Below are positions 14,658 through 24,097 of a DNA stretch of 64,000 bases, piece after piece. This stretch comes from JBLXBZ01 sp048265185 (GTDB lineage Bacteria > Pseudomonadota > Alphaproteobacteria > Rhizobiales > Stappiaceae), in assembly GCA_048265185.1 (NCBI GenBank), contig JBLXBZ010000008.1, positions 70,492 through 134,491 on the forward strand, written 5' to 3'. The first letter of the stretch is position 1; every line of letters begins with the position of its first letter. The notes beneath the pieces were generated by a model. The model was not told the DNA's origin. It saw only the letters and a list, made by a program, of their open reading frames with translations, and searched no databases. The position numbers and the translations under genes were made by a program.

Positions 14658-17486
14658 TCATGAAGGGAGCGTGCGCTTGGCTTGCGTTCGCGTGTCCTGA
14701 TCGGTCCCTTGCGTGTCTTCCACGGCCTCGGTCAGACGCGCGCGAATCGCCTCCTGACGTCCGATGTTAGAGATTTTATGCCCCAGCAAATCGTTGACGT
14801 AAAAGACGTCAACCGCTCGCTCGCCGAATGTGGCGACATGGGCGGAGGCGATGTCAAGATTGAGACCGGAGATCGCCCGCGTCAGGTCGTAAAGCAAGCC
14901 CGGGCGATCAAGACCGGTGATTTCCAGCACGGTGTATCGGTCGGACCATGAATTATTGACGAGCACGTCGGCTTCGACCCGAAAGGCTTTCACTCGGGAG
15001 CGCCCTGATGATTTACGCGTTATGTGGTCAGGTAGTTTTTCTTCGCCGCGCAACGCTTTTTCGATTAACGAGGTGATCCGCGTTCCCCGCCGTCTTTCAT
15101 CCGCGTCATCTTGCAGTTCGCGAGAAATGAAAATCGTATCCAGAGCGAAGCCGTCCGTGGTGGTGTCGATCTGGGCGTCGACGATATTGGCGCCGGCAAG
15201 CGAACAGGCGCCTGCGATGGTGGATAATAAGCGGGGATGATCTGGCGTGAGAATAGTGATCTCGGTGACGCCCTCAAAGGCGTGGGTGTAAACTTTGGCG
15301 GCGAATTGCTTGCCGTCCCGGTCCGCCTCAAGGATCATTTCCGCATGGGCGGTCTTGCGCGCGGGGGCGACGCGAAGCCAATAGGCGTCGTAATGTCTTT
15401 CCAGATAGGCCTCGCGCGCCGCTTTATCCCAATGCGACAGAGCGACGGTGAGTTCTTCCTTGGCTGAATTGACGCGCTGGCGGCGGGAAAGCTGGCTATG
15501 GCCTCCTGTCAGAAGCGGCTCTGTTTCATAGTAGAGCGTGCGCAGCAACTGGCCTTTCCAGCCATTGAAAACGCCGGGGCCAACGGCGCGAATATCGGCC
15601 ACCGTCAAAACAAGCAGTAGCTTCAGTCGCTCCAGACTTTGCACGATACGGGCGAAATCTTCGATGGTTTTACGGTCTGACAGGTCGCGTGATTGCGCGA
15701 TCGTGCTCATTTCCAAATGATGCTGAATGAGCCAGGCGACCGTTTCCGTCTCCGCCGAGGTCAGGCCGAAGCGAGGGCAAAGGCGACGAGCGATGCGCGC
15801 TCCTGCGATTGAATGGTCTTCTGGGCGGCCCTTTGCGATGTCGTGCAGGAACACAGCTACATACAGGAGTTTGCGATTTTGTAGGGACTTTATAAGGTTT
15901 GTGGAGAGGGGATGATCCTCGCCCGCGTCGCCATGCTCTATCTCGGCCAGAACCCCGATGGAGCGGATCAAGTGCTCATCCACGGTGTAGTGATGGTACA
16001 TATTGAACTGCATCATCGCGACGACTTTGCCGAAGTCCGGCACGAAGCGCCCGAGAACGCCGGTTTCATTCATTTTTCGCAAGATGCTTTCCGGGGCGTT
16101 GCGCGAGGTCAGAACCGAGAGAAAAAGCCTGTTGGCTTCCGGGTCGTCGCGCAATTTGCCGTTGATCAGCTTTAGCGAGCGGCGCACCAGTTTGGTGAGT
16201 TCTGGATGGAGCGTGATGTCCTCGCGTTCGGCGATGGAAAATAATCGGATTAGATTGACCGGGTCTTTTTGAAAAACGTCGGCGTTGAGGGCGTTCAAGC
16301 GATTATTATCGATGATGAAGTCAGGGAAACCTTTGACTTTCCGTTTTTTCGTGCGGGTTACATTTAAGTTTTGCAGCAAGCGCGTAAGGCCAGGGGCGGA
16401 TTTCACATGTTGTTCTTCGAGGGCCGCGCAGAAAATTCGCGTCAGATCTCCGACGTCCTTGGCCACGAGAAAGTAGTGCTTCATGAAGCGCTCCACATCC
16501 TTCATGCCAGGATGCTGCGTGTAACCAAGTCGAATGGCTATTTCGCGCTGAATGTCGAAGGATAGACGTTCTTCCGGCCGGCCGGTGAGGAAGTGCATAT
16601 GGCAACGCACGGCCCAAAGAAAATCATCGCATTTTTTGAACCGCCGATATTCGCTGCGAGAAAACACCCCGGCCTTCACCAGACCGGAACGGGAGCGGAC
16701 GCGGTAGAAATATTTCGAGATCCAGAACAGGGTGTGCAAGTCGCGCAATCCGCCCTTGCCCTCCTTCACGTTCGGTTCGACCAGATAGCGCGTGGCTCCC
16801 TGATGGCGGTGCCTTTCGTCGCGCTCGGCCAGTTTGGCGGCGATGAACTCGGCGCCCGTGCCGGCGACGACTTTTTCATCAAAGCGGGTCATTAGGTCAT
16901 CGCATAAAGATTTGTCGCCCCAGATAAAGCGGGCTTCCAGAATCGCCGTGCGGATCGTCATGTCTGAACGTGACAAACGCAGACACTCATCGATCGAGCG
17001 GGTCGCGTGGCCAACTTTCAACCCCAAATCCCAAAGCATATAGAGAATATATTCTACGATTTGCTCCCCCCAGGGCGTCTGCTTGTAAGGAAGCAAAAAC
17101 AGGAGGTCCACGTCGGAGCAGGGCGCGAGGGTTCCTCGCCCATAACCGCCGACGGCGATGACGGCTATGCGTTCGGCGGAAGATGGGTTGGTCACGCGAT
17201 AAACGTGAGAAACCGCAAAATCGTAGATAACCCGAATGATCTCATCTTGAATATGCGACAGGCGTTCGGCGCATCGGATTCCGGCGCCGTCTTCCGTTAA
17301 AAGCGCCTCGACGACCGCGCGCCGCTCCCGTATGACCGCTTTTAGGCGCGCAAGCACTTTTGAGCGGATTTTGGGATCCGAGCCGTCGCCCGCCGCGCTC
17401 TCCGTCAGTGCGGTGAGCTCGCGGCGCAGAGCGTCTGCGTCGATCAAGTCTGGGCCGGATGGTTCTTTTTGCGCTCTGTTCGTCAA
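14658..17486 (-). CDS. glnD: Bifunctional [protein-PII] uridylyltransferase/uridylyl-removing enzyme
   Basis: The 942-residue protein has the GlnD order. The nucleotidyltransferase motif GGYGRGTLAPCSDVDLLFLL lies near residue 110. An HD phosphohydrolase domain with FLHDIAKGRPEDHS follows, then two C-terminal ACT domains (TPDHPRLLSTIAGAC and ITGLDRPGLLYDLT). It uridylylates PII at low glutamine and deuridylylates at high glutamine, controlling nitrogen assimilation. The length is usual for Alphaproteobacteria. It precedes murJ and trpS on the same strand; the upstream gap to the xre gene is 106 bp. Confidence 0.96.
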   Translation of the reverse strand: MTNRAQKEPSGPDLIDADALRRELTALTESAAGDGSDPKIRSKVLARLKAVIRERRAVVEALLTEDGAGIRCAERLSHIQDEIIRVIYDFAVSHVYRVTNPSSAERIAVIAVGGYGRGTLAPCSDVDLLFLLPYKQTPWGEQIVEYILYMLWDLGLKVGHATRSIDECLRLSRSDMTIRTAILEARFIWGDKSLCDDLMTRFDEKVVAGTGAEFIAAKLAERDERHRHQGATRYLVEPNVKEGKGGLRDLHTLFWISKYFYRVRSRSGLVKAGVFSRSEYRRFKKCDDFLWAVRCHMHFLTGRPEERLSFDIQREIAIRLGYTQHPGMKDVERFMKHYFLVAKDVGDLTRIFCAALEEQHVKSAPGLTRLLQNLNVTRTKKRKVKGFPDFIIDNNRLNALNADVFQKDPVNLIRLFSIAEREDITLHPELTKLVRRSLKLINGKLRDDPEANRLFLSVLTSRNAPESILRKMNETGVLGRFVPDFGKVVAMMQFNMYHHYTVDEHLIRSIGVLAEIEHGDAGEDHPLSTNLIKSLQNRKLLYVAVFLHDIAKGRPEDHSIAGARIARRLCPRFGLTSAETETVAWLIQHHLEMSTIAQSRDLSDRKTIEDFARIVQSLERLKLLLVLTVADIRAVGPGVFNGWKGQLLRTLYYETEPLLTGGHSQLSRRQRVNSAKEELTVALSHWDKAAREAYLERHYDAYWLRVAPARKTAHAEMILEADRDGKQFAAKVYTHAFEGVTEITILTPDHPRLLSTIAGACSLAGANIVDAQIDTTTDGFALDTIFISRELQDDADERRRGTRITSLIEKALRGEEKLPDHITRKSSGRSRVKAFRVEADVLVNNSWSDRYTVLEITGLDRPGLLYDLTRAISGLNLDIASAHVATFGERAVDVFYVNDLLGHKISNIGRQEAIRARLTEAVEDTQGTDQDTRTQAKRTLPS

Positions 17487-17592
17487 TGGACCGGTCCCGT
17501 CGCCATGTGGTAATTGAAATTTGAAGGTTCCTTGGCAAAACCTTGCGCTGAATAGTAGTCATGTTCTTATCGCGGAGCGAGACGAAAGCGTC

Positions 17593-17964
17593 TCAAACGC
17601 CGTCTTTCGCCGAGACGACGCGAACTTGATGCAGCAGGTGATTGAGAGATTCTTTTGAGAGTCCGTTTATTTTCATCGCGAGCAGATTAGTCAACTCCGT
17701 CGCCTCCGGAGCCATGCCCGCCGTGTCGATGGTGATTTTTGGGTCGGATATTTCGGCTAGACGTTGCAGCTCTTCCGCCTCGTCCCAGATCACGTTGAAA
17801 TAGGTGATGATCCGCTGAACCATATACCACGTGGGACGCCCGCGCTTGCCATGTTCCAGAGACGATAAATAGGCGCTGGAAACAGAGAGCGCAAAGGCCA
17901 TCTCTTTGAGGGAAATGCCGCGTTTCGAACGCAAGTCACGGACTTTCGCTCCAAAGGGGGTCAT
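17593..17964 (-). CDS. XRE-family transcriptional regulator
   Basis: The 123-residue protein has an N-terminal Cro/C1-type helix-turn-helix: FGAKVRDLRSKRGISLKEMA, then VSSAYLSSLEHGKRGRPTW. A helical C-terminal half follows, containing DEAEELQRLAEISDP. Its ATG overlaps the stop of the smr gene by four bases. It is the last gene of a four-gene operon with tim44-like, mltA and smr genes, a linkage seen in many Hyphomicrobiales. Its targets are unknown. Confidence 0.85.
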   Translation of the reverse strand: MTPFGAKVRDLRSKRGISLKEMAFALSVSSAYLSSLEHGKRGRPTWYMVQRIITYFNVIWDEAEELQRLAEISDPKITIDTAGMAPEATELTNLLAMKINGLSKESLNHLLHQVRVVSAKDGV

Positions 17965-18560
17965 CTATCCGGTCTTTCTTGATTTTGAGCGGATTTTCGC
18001 AATCTGACATAAAGAGCGCCGCCCCCGCCATGGACTGTGTGCGCTTCCTCAAATCCAACAATATGCGTGCGAAACTCCGGCAGCGACAGCCATTGAGGAA
18101 CTTGGCGGCGAAGGACGCCGCGCCCTGAGAAAAAATCAGCGCCGCCGCCCTTACCCGTTATCACCAGAACTATCCGGGCGCCTCGGGATCTGGAGTAATA
18201 TAAAAATCCACGCAAGCTTTCATAGGCATGGGCCTGGGTCATGCCATGCAGGTCTATTCGGCCGTCGATCGCTTTCTTTCCCCGGACCAGTTGCTGGCGG
18301 TGACGGCGCTCTAGAGGCGCCAGAGCGGGGGGCTTTGGCGCCGCCGGCGTGGGTTTGGCGGTGAGCGTTGGAGGCGTGGCTTTGGGGCGGGGCGGGGGCT
18401 TGATAAGCGCGCTGGCCGAGGTCTCCGCTTCGCCCAGATCCATAGCTTGTTCGAAAGTCAGGGCTTTTGAAGGATGAAGAGGGGCTGCGGAGCGCATGAC
18501 TTTAGCCCATAGAGCCTGATCTTCTTTCGTCAGGCCTGAATTTCTTTTGCCGCGGCTCAC
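17961..18560 (-). CDS. Smr domain protein
   Basis: The 199-residue protein has a disordered Pro/Ala/Lys-rich N-terminal half and a C-terminal Smr domain: GRIDLHGMTQAHAYESLRGFL, the loop VLVITGKGGG, and a final strand with FEEAHTVHGGGGALYVRLR. The LDLH-like and TGxG motifs define the Smr (small MutS-related) nuclease fold. The protein may act on nicked DNA or on RNA of stalled ribosomes, but the substrate of this stand-alone form is not known. It overlaps both neighbours by four bases. Confidence 0.88.
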   Translation of the reverse strand: MSRGKRNSGLTKEDQALWAKVMRSAAPLHPSKALTFEQAMDLGEAETSASALIKPPPRPKATPPTLTAKPTPAAPKPPALAPLERRHRQQLVRGKKAIDGRIDLHGMTQAHAYESLRGFLYYSRSRGARIVLVITGKGGGADFFSGRGVLRRQVPQWLSLPEFRTHIVGFEEAHTVHGGGGALYVRLRKSAQNQERPDR

Positions 18561-19783
18561 GGGCGCGCCTCGGCTTTCGCCTGTCGCCGGCGAGGAACGA
18601 GAATCGTCAAATCAGCTTTGTGCTGGATGCGCCCGGCGACAACCCCGGCGGCGGCGCCGGAGCCGATGAACAGATCTCCTCGCGCTGGTCCTTTAATGGC
18701 CGAGCCGGTGTCTTCCGCTATCATCAGGCGTTGAAAGGTCTTTTGCGCGGCGTTTGAGGCCATTGGCAGATGAGCGGAGACGAAGATTGGCGCGCCAAAT
18801 GTATGCAGGCCCGCGTCGACGGCGAGACTGCGACCATCTATGAGGGGCAATCCGGCGGCGCCGATGGGGCCGCTATCGGGATTTTCGCCAATGATCTCTT
18901 GAAAGAAAATGTAGGATGGGTTGCGCCGTAAGACGTCTGAGACTTCTTCCGGATTGCGCGCCAGCCAATCGCGCAAAACGTCCATTGTCACCGTCCCGGG
19001 CGCGGCGAGGTTTCGCTCGATCATGACGCGGCCGATAGGAAAGTAAGGATGTCCGCTTTTTCCGGCGAAACCAACACGCATGCTGTCGCCGTCAGGAAGG
19101 GAGAGGCGGGCCGAGCCTTGCACATGGATGTAGAAAGCGTCGACCGGGTCCGCCAGCCAAGCCAGCTCTAGGCCTTGTCCCGATAGAGCGCCATCCATGA
19201 TCTGGCCGCGATTTGGCAAGCGGGCGAGACCGCCATCGGCGCGTAATAGTCCGTAACTGAATGCGGGGTCCCAGTCTTTAGGACGGTTTTCTTCGGTGAC
19301 GCGAATCATCGCCGCAGGCGGGCGCAGCAAAGGGGTGGTGAATTCCTTGGTGCGAATGCGCGAGGCGCGCAGTTCAGGTTCGAAATACCCGGTGAGGAAG
19401 CCGCGGGCCTTGATTCGCATGGGTTCGAAGTAGGTTTCAAAAAAACGGCGGGCTTCGTCGTCAGATCGGCTTGCGCCGCTGTCGCGTGCTTGAACGCATA
19501 AGACGCGCAAGGCCGCGCCGTCGACGCCAAGCTCGCCGGTTCGGGGAGGAGAGGCGTTCGCCGCGCAATGCCGTGTGAAGGCTTTGAGCGCCTGTGCGTG
19601 CGAATCCTGGGGCCAGCCCGGTAAATCTTCAAACCGCACCGGTTCAAGCATTGTTTTCACCATGGTGGGCGTTCGCCGTTCGGGCGCGTTTGAGCTGGCC
19701 TTAGTAGGAGCTGCGTTCGTCGCCGCGACGCCAAGGAGCGCCGCGAAAACGATTATTGCTAGAGGCGAGCGTGGGCGCGTCAT
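18557..19783 (-). CDS. mltA: Membrane-bound lytic murein transglycosylase A
   Basis: The 408-residue exported protein has an N-terminal hydrophobic signal (residues 8-25), then the MltA domain with KARGFLTGYFEPELRASR, and a C-terminal 3D domain with VDAGLHTFGAPIFV and AEDTGSAIKGPARGDLF, which includes the catalytic Asp. It cleaves glycan strands of peptidoglycan to 1,6-anhydro ends in the periplasm. The stop overlaps the smr start, and its own start overlaps the Tim44-like gene stop by ATGA, giving a tightly coupled operon. Confidence 0.93.
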   Translation of the reverse strand: MTRPRSPLAIIVFAALLGVAATNAAPTKASSNAPERRTPTMVKTMLEPVRFEDLPGWPQDSHAQALKAFTRHCAANASPPRTGELGVDGAALRVLCVQARDSGASRSDDEARRFFETYFEPMRIKARGFLTGYFEPELRASRIRTKEFTTPLLRPPAAMIRVTEENRPKDWDPAFSYGLLRADGGLARLPNRGQIMDGALSGQGLELAWLADPVDAFYIHVQGSARLSLPDGDSMRVGFAGKSGHPYFPIGRVMIERNLAAPGTVTMDVLRDWLARNPEEVSDVLRRNPSYIFFQEIIGENPDSGPIGAAGLPLIDGRSLAVDAGLHTFGAPIFVSAHLPMASNAAQKTFQRLMIAEDTGSAIKGPARGDLFIGSGAAAGVVAGRIQHKADLTILVPRRRQAKAEARP

Positions 19784-20517
19784 TCAACAGATTCTGTCGC
19801 CACCAGTTTCCAGTTAGGATCGCGCGAGGATGTGTCGCGCGCGAATGTCCAGATGTCGGTGACGTCGCTTATCCGGTTGGGATCGCCGTCAATAATGCGT
19901 CCATCCGCGTCTTTGGTGGCGGATATCAACTGACTATGGAAGCGTACGGTGATCTGTGCGGTCGTATTTTTCAAGGCCGCCTCAACGATTTCAACCTTAT
20001 CCAAGCCGATAAAGGTGGACTCTACGGTTTCATTGCGCGCTTCTCGTTCGCTGATCGCTTCGGCGAAGCCGTCGTTCACTTCTTTTGACAAAAGGGATTG
20101 GAGAGTCTTGCGATCTCCCGCCGCAAAGGCCGATACGATCATTTCATAGGCGGCGCTGGCGCCTTGCAGGAACTCTGCTGGCTCAAATGAGCGATCCGCC
20201 GATACAATCTGCTTCAAGGCCTCGTTTAACGCGGAGCCGTTGGGGGCGATTTTCGCCAATCTGGCGTCGGCCATGTCTTCGGGGGATTGGCCATGGCGGT
20301 CGTCGTCGGAGAGTTGGCCAGGCATTTTGATGACGTTGTCGCCGGCTGCGGCTAGGTCGCCGTTGTCACGGGCGTCCGGCTTGGAGGATGATGAATAAGG
20401 ATCAAATGGAGGGCGCTCATTTCCCGAGCGTTTGCCAAGAACGCTGCGCAACCGGAAAAAAATTACAACCGCCAGAACCAGGAAAATTATATTGTAAATG
20501 TCAAATATTTCGCTCAT
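19780..20517 (-). CDS. Tim44-like domain protein
   Basis: The protein of about 245 residues starts with one membrane anchor (IYNIIFLVLAVVIFFRLRSVLG). A charged linker follows, then a Tim44/TimA-like domain with FLQGASAAYEMIVSAFAAGD and a C-terminal FARDTSSRDPNWKLVATES. The alphaproteobacterial homologue of mitochondrial Tim44 sits at the inner membrane; a role in membrane protein handling is proposed for the family. The start at 20517 (MSEIFDIYN) is preferred to 20532 on family alignment. It heads the operon with mltA, smr and xre. Confidence 0.88.
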   Translation of the reverse strand: MSEIFDIYNIIFLVLAVVIFFRLRSVLGKRSGNERPPFDPYSSSSKPDARDNGDLAAAGDNVIKMPGQLSDDDRHGQSPEDMADARLAKIAPNGSALNEALKQIVSADRSFEPAEFLQGASAAYEMIVSAFAAGDRKTLQSLLSKEVNDGFAEAISEREARNETVESTFIGLDKVEIVEAALKNTTAQITVRFHSQLISATKDADGRIIDGDPNRISDVTDIWTFARDTSSRDPNWKLVATESVE

Positions 20518-20532
20518 GTCGCGTCCGGTCAT

Positions 20533-20837
20533 TCCATAGAGGAAAGGGTCTGAGGCGCCCTTATGTCATAAGCCGTCATTGGTTTGGAGCCAAAGATACG
20601 GATCGGTTCCATAAAATGCCAGCTTATGGAAGATATGGCTCGCAAATTTTAAAACCGCTGCTTACCCAAGTTTTAATCTATGCGTTCCTAATGTAAGGTT
20701 TCTTCAAGCAGTATCTAGGGTTTTAAACAAGACCATGGAGGCGCATTATGGTTTTTTTTGTGAAAAAACCTCGCATGAGGGGCTTGTCGTCCCTATGTTC
20801 CTCCCATCGAAAATCGTAACGAAACGGGTGATCCTCA
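20533..20837. other. Divergent intergenic region between tim44-like gene and fxsA
   Basis: No gene is seen in these 300 bases. A perfect hairpin GGTTTTTT/AAAAAACC lies at about 20749-20769, 70 bp before fxsA. The region must carry the two divergent promoters, but no clear -35/-10 pair stands out. Confidence 0.4.
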
Positions 20838-21380
20838 ATGCCGATCGGACTTCTCATACTCTTGATGCTGATAGGCGTTCCCTTATTGGAGATCGCTGTC
20901 TTTATTGAGGTCGGTTCGTGGATAGGGGTTTTCCCGACGATTGCTCTAACAATTGCGACCGCGATGGCGGGAACCGTTATGTTGCGTATGCAGGGAGTGA
21001 CTTTGCTGACGCGGATGCGCGGTGAAATGGACGCCGGGCGCACGCCCGGCGAGGATCTGGTTCAGGGCGCGCTGATGGTCGTCGCCAGCATTTTATTGCT
21101 GATTCCAGGATTCGTCACGGACTTTATTGGCCTTTTATTGTTTGTGCCGCCTCTTCGCGCCGCCGCCGCGCGCTACGTCGTGGCGCGGGCGAACGTCACC
21201 GTTGTGCAAGCGGGCGGCGCCCGCACGCGCGGGGGCCGGGTTGTCGATCTGGACGAAGATGGATGGACGTCGCGTTCCGCTTCACATGATCGGGATGGCG
21301 CCGGCGACGTTGGAGCGCAAAAAAAAATTAGCCCCTGGAATGAAGACGGGAATCAAGACGGGTCGAAAAAACACGATTGA
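20838..21380 (+). CDS. fxsA: FxsA family membrane protein
   Basis: The 180-residue protein has the FxsA layout: LLILLMLIGVPLLEIAVFIEVGSWIG, then MRMQG-like and ALMVVASILLLIPGFVTDFIGLLLFVPPLR, giving about three to four membrane helices, then a hydrophilic C-terminal tail rich in Asp and Lys. FxsA of E. coli relieves phage T7 exclusion by F plasmids; its cellular role is unclear. It is divergent from the Tim44-like gene. In many relatives secB follows fxsA, but here an acyltransferase gene does. Confidence 0.85.
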   Translation: MPIGLLILLMLIGVPLLEIAVFIEVGSWIGVFPTIALTIATAMAGTVMLRMQGVTLLTRMRGEMDAGRTPGEDLVQGALMVVASILLLIPGFVTDFIGLLLFVPPLRAAAARYVVARANVTVVQAGGARTRGGRVVDLDEDGWTSRSASHDRDGAGDVGAQKKISPWNEDGNQDGSKKHD

Positions 21381-21547
21381 AGCCGATCTGGCGAGCCCGG
21401 GCATTCGGTTATCGGCGTCTTCACGAATTATTGAAGAGAATTTCGTCCTTGATTAGCGCGCCTTTCAGCGCGTTCTGATATCTACAAGCGTTTAGATGGC
21501 AATTGACGCATGTGCGTTAAAGGCGAGGCAAAGCGCAAGGTGGCACC

Positions 21548-22603
21548 GTGAAGGCAGAACTCCATTCCGCAGGTCGGGTCGACTGGGTCGATGCGGCTAA
21601 AGGCATCTGTATAATTTTCGTCGTTATGATGCATTCAACGCTTGGATTAAGCGCGCGGCTGGGCGAGGAAGGTTTTATGCATTGGGTGGTGGCCTTCGCG
21701 AAACCCTTCAGAATGCCCGATTTCTTTCTGATTTCCGGATTGTTTCTGGCGCGGGTGATTGATCGGGACTGGCGGACCTATCTTGATCGAAAGTTGGTGC
21801 ATTACGCCTATTTCTATTTTCTTTGGGTGACGATTCAATTTGCGTTCAAAGCGCCTTATTTTATCTCCGAATATGGCGCTCAAGGCGCCGTTGGCCAGTA
21901 TTTCCTGACGTTCATTCAGCCCTTCGGGACGCTGTGGTTCATTTATGAACTGGCGTTGTTTTTCGTGCTGGCGAAACTGCTGCATGAATTGAACGTATCG
22001 TGGAAAATCGTTTTGCCGATCGCGGCCATATTGCAAATGTTGGACGTTTTCACAGGTTCCGTGATCATCGATCAGTTCTGTGCGCGTTTCGTTTATTTCT
22101 ACGCTGGTTATATCTTCGCCGCGCATTGGTTCAAAATTGCGAGTTATGCGCGAGATCATGCGCCGTGGGCGGTTGCGGGGCTCGTCGCTTGGGCGCTGGT
22201 CAATGGAGCGCTGGTCTTCTCCGGCTGGGGCGACGCGCCCGGCGTTAGTCTGGCGCTGGGCGTTTTGGGCGCATTGGCCATCATCAATATCTCCGCCGTG
22301 CTGACAAAAGCGGGGCTTGCGCGTCCATTGCAATATTGCGGTGAAAATTCGATTGTCATTTATCTGGCGTTCTTCATTCCAATGGCGGTGACCCGCCAAA
22401 TATTGATGCGCACCGGCGTTATTACGGATGTGGGCGTTATGGCGTTGATCGTCACCATCGTTGCGGTGATTGGGCCGTTGGTATTGTGGTGGTTTGTTCA
22501 GCGCACGGGTTATGGGCGTTTCCTGTTCATTCGGCCAAAGTGGGCGTGGATCGCGGCGGAGAAAACGGCGGCGGCTTCACCGGCCAAGCCGAGCGCGCAT
22601 TAA
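21548..22603 (+). CDS. Acyltransferase 3 family membrane protein
   Basis: The 351-residue polytopic protein opens VDWVDAAKGICIIFVVMMHST, the signature of the acyltransferase-3 (OafA/NodX-like) family with its conserved His in the first helix. It continues with PDFFLISGLFLARVIDRDW and about ten hydrophobic segments. Members O-acylate surface sugars or other cell-envelope acceptors. The start is a GTG with AAGGTGG upstream. No polysaccharide cluster is adjacent, so the acceptor cannot be named. Confidence 0.85.
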   Translation: MKAELHSAGRVDWVDAAKGICIIFVVMMHSTLGLSARLGEEGFMHWVVAFAKPFRMPDFFLISGLFLARVIDRDWRTYLDRKLVHYAYFYFLWVTIQFAFKAPYFISEYGAQGAVGQYFLTFIQPFGTLWFIYELALFFVLAKLLHELNVSWKIVLPIAAILQMLDVFTGSVIIDQFCARFVYFYAGYIFAAHWFKIASYARDHAPWAVAGLVAWALVNGALVFSGWGDAPGVSLALGVLGALAIINISAVLTKAGLARPLQYCGENSIVIYLAFFIPMAVTRQILMRTGVITDVGVMALIVTIVAVIGPLVLWWFVQRTGYGRFLFIRPKWAWIAAEKTAAASPAKPSAH

Positions 22604-22721
22604 TGCGTGAGAGCGCGCTTAGTTGCGCTTTGGAAGAGGAATACGCGTCTTAGCTCTTGTGGGCGCGGGGAAATGGGGTCAATCTTGTCGCTCCCGCCTT
22701 TCTTCCTTTTTCGAGGTTCCC

Positions 22722-23906
22722 ATGACGATTGCCAACGGTCGCCCGTTCTTGATGATCCCCGGCCCGACGACTTTGCCTGATGAAGTCTTGAGGGCGATGC
22801 ATCGTTCGCCGGTGGAGATTTATGAGGGACCGATGGTGGCGTTGACCGACGCTTGCCTTGCGGACTTGAAAACTGTGTTCTCTACGAGCGGAGAAACGTT
22901 CATCTACATCGCTAACGGTCATGGGGCCTGGGAAGCGGCGTTGAGCAACACCTTGTCGCGCGGAGATAAGGTGCTTGTGCTTGAGTCTGGACGTTTCGCC
23001 CGGGGGTGGGGCGAGATGGGCGAGGCTATGGGGTTGAACGTGGAGGTTTTGCCCGGAAGCTGGCGTGGTCGCGTCGACGCGGAGAAGTTGAAGGCGCGCT
23101 TGCAGGCGGACGTTGGCGGAGAAATCAAAGCTGTGGCGGTCGTGCAGATCGATACGGCGTCGGGCGTGGTCAACGACATTCCAGCGTTGAGGGAGGCGAT
23201 GAACGCGGTGGGCCATCAGGCGCTTTTCATGGTGGACGCCGTCGCCTCGCTTGGTTGTATACCGTTCGACATGGATGGCTGGGGCGTGGACGTTGCGGTT
23301 TCCGGCGCTCAAAAAGGAATGATGACGCCGCCGGGCTTGGGGTTCGTCGCCGCCAATGATAAGGCGTTGAAAGCGCATGAGAGCGCTGGTTTGCGCACGC
23401 GGTATTGGGACTGGACGGCGCGTCTTGGCGCTGAACACTATCAAAAATATTGCGGCACGCCGCCAGAGCACCTTTTGTTCGGGTTTCGGCAAGCGCTCGA
23501 CATCTTGCTGGAGGAAGGGCTTGAAAATGTCTGGCGCCGTCATCGCCTTCTGGCTAACGCGGTGCGCGCGGCGGTTGATATTTGGTCTCGGGGCGGCATT
23601 ATCGAGTTTAATATTGAAGACCCCGCTCACCGATCCGATTCGGTGACGGTGCTCCGTCTGCCGGAGGAACAGGCGGCGGCTTTGAAACGTTTTTGCAAGG
23701 AAACCTGCAACGTCACCATCAGCGGCACGATTGGAGAAATTGCGGGCCAAGGCCTGAGAATCGGCCATATGGGACATGTGAACGCGCCGATGGTTTTGGG
23801 AGCGTTAGGATCCATAGAGGTTGGATTGCAGGTGTTGGGAATTCCTCATGGACGTGGCGGGGTGGACGCGGCCGTGGAGTCTCTGGCTCATGATTTGCGC
23901 GTTTGA
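22722..23906 (+). CDS. Serine-glyoxylate / alanine-glyoxylate aminotransferase family protein
   Basis: The 394-residue class V PLP enzyme begins with MIPGPTTLPDEVLRAMHRSP. It carries YIANGHGAWEAALSNTLSRGD, VDAVASLGCIPFDMDGWGVD and the PLP lysine in SGAQKGMMTPPGLGF, which is the pattern of serine-glyoxylate aminotransferases (SgaA). The reaction gives glycine and hydroxypyruvate and is part of the serine cycle or photorespiration-like salvage. The start at 22722 aligns with the family; the frame is open to 22623. With mcd located 760 bp downstream it suggests C1/C2 carbon metabolism, though methylotrophy is not proven. Confidence 0.88.
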   Translation: MTIANGRPFLMIPGPTTLPDEVLRAMHRSPVEIYEGPMVALTDACLADLKTVFSTSGETFIYIANGHGAWEAALSNTLSRGDKVLVLESGRFARGWGEMGEAMGLNVEVLPGSWRGRVDAEKLKARLQADVGGEIKAVAVVQIDTASGVVNDIPALREAMNAVGHQALFMVDAVASLGCIPFDMDGWGVDVAVSGAQKGMMTPPGLGFVAANDKALKAHESAGLRTRYWDWTARLGAEHYQKYCGTPPEHLLFGFRQALDILLEEGLENVWRRHRLLANAVRAAVDIWSRGGIIEFNIEDPAHRSDSVTVLRLPEEQAAALKRFCKETCNVTISGTIGEIAGQGLRIGHMGHVNAPMVLGALGSIEVGLQVLGIPHGRGGVDAAVESLAHDLRV

Positions 23907-23932
23907 AGATTTGTTGAGCGGCGACGTTAAAA

Positions 23933-23973
23933 GAATCATCTTGGTGCGCGTAACGTGGAACCAAGATGATTTT
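23933..23973 (+). terminator. Rho-independent terminator after the aminotransferase
   Basis: AATCATCTTGGT (23933-23944) pairs with ACCAAGATGATT (23959-23970), a perfect 12-bp stem with a 14-base loop, followed by TTTGA. It lies 27 bp past the stop codon. Confidence 0.75.
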
Positions 23974-24097
23974 TGAGAAAAAAATGCAGGCCTTTTATAA
24001 TAAAGTTTCTATTTATCAATTATTTGCCGTTTTCTCTTGCGCAGTGCAAAAAAAATGAGCCACAGTGAAGCGGTCAGCGAAAGCGGAGGGTTTTTCC

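Noticed and set aside
22650..23777. 375-codon minus-strand open frame
   Set aside because: It is antisense to the aminotransferase gene and is His/Arg-rich without recognisable motifs.
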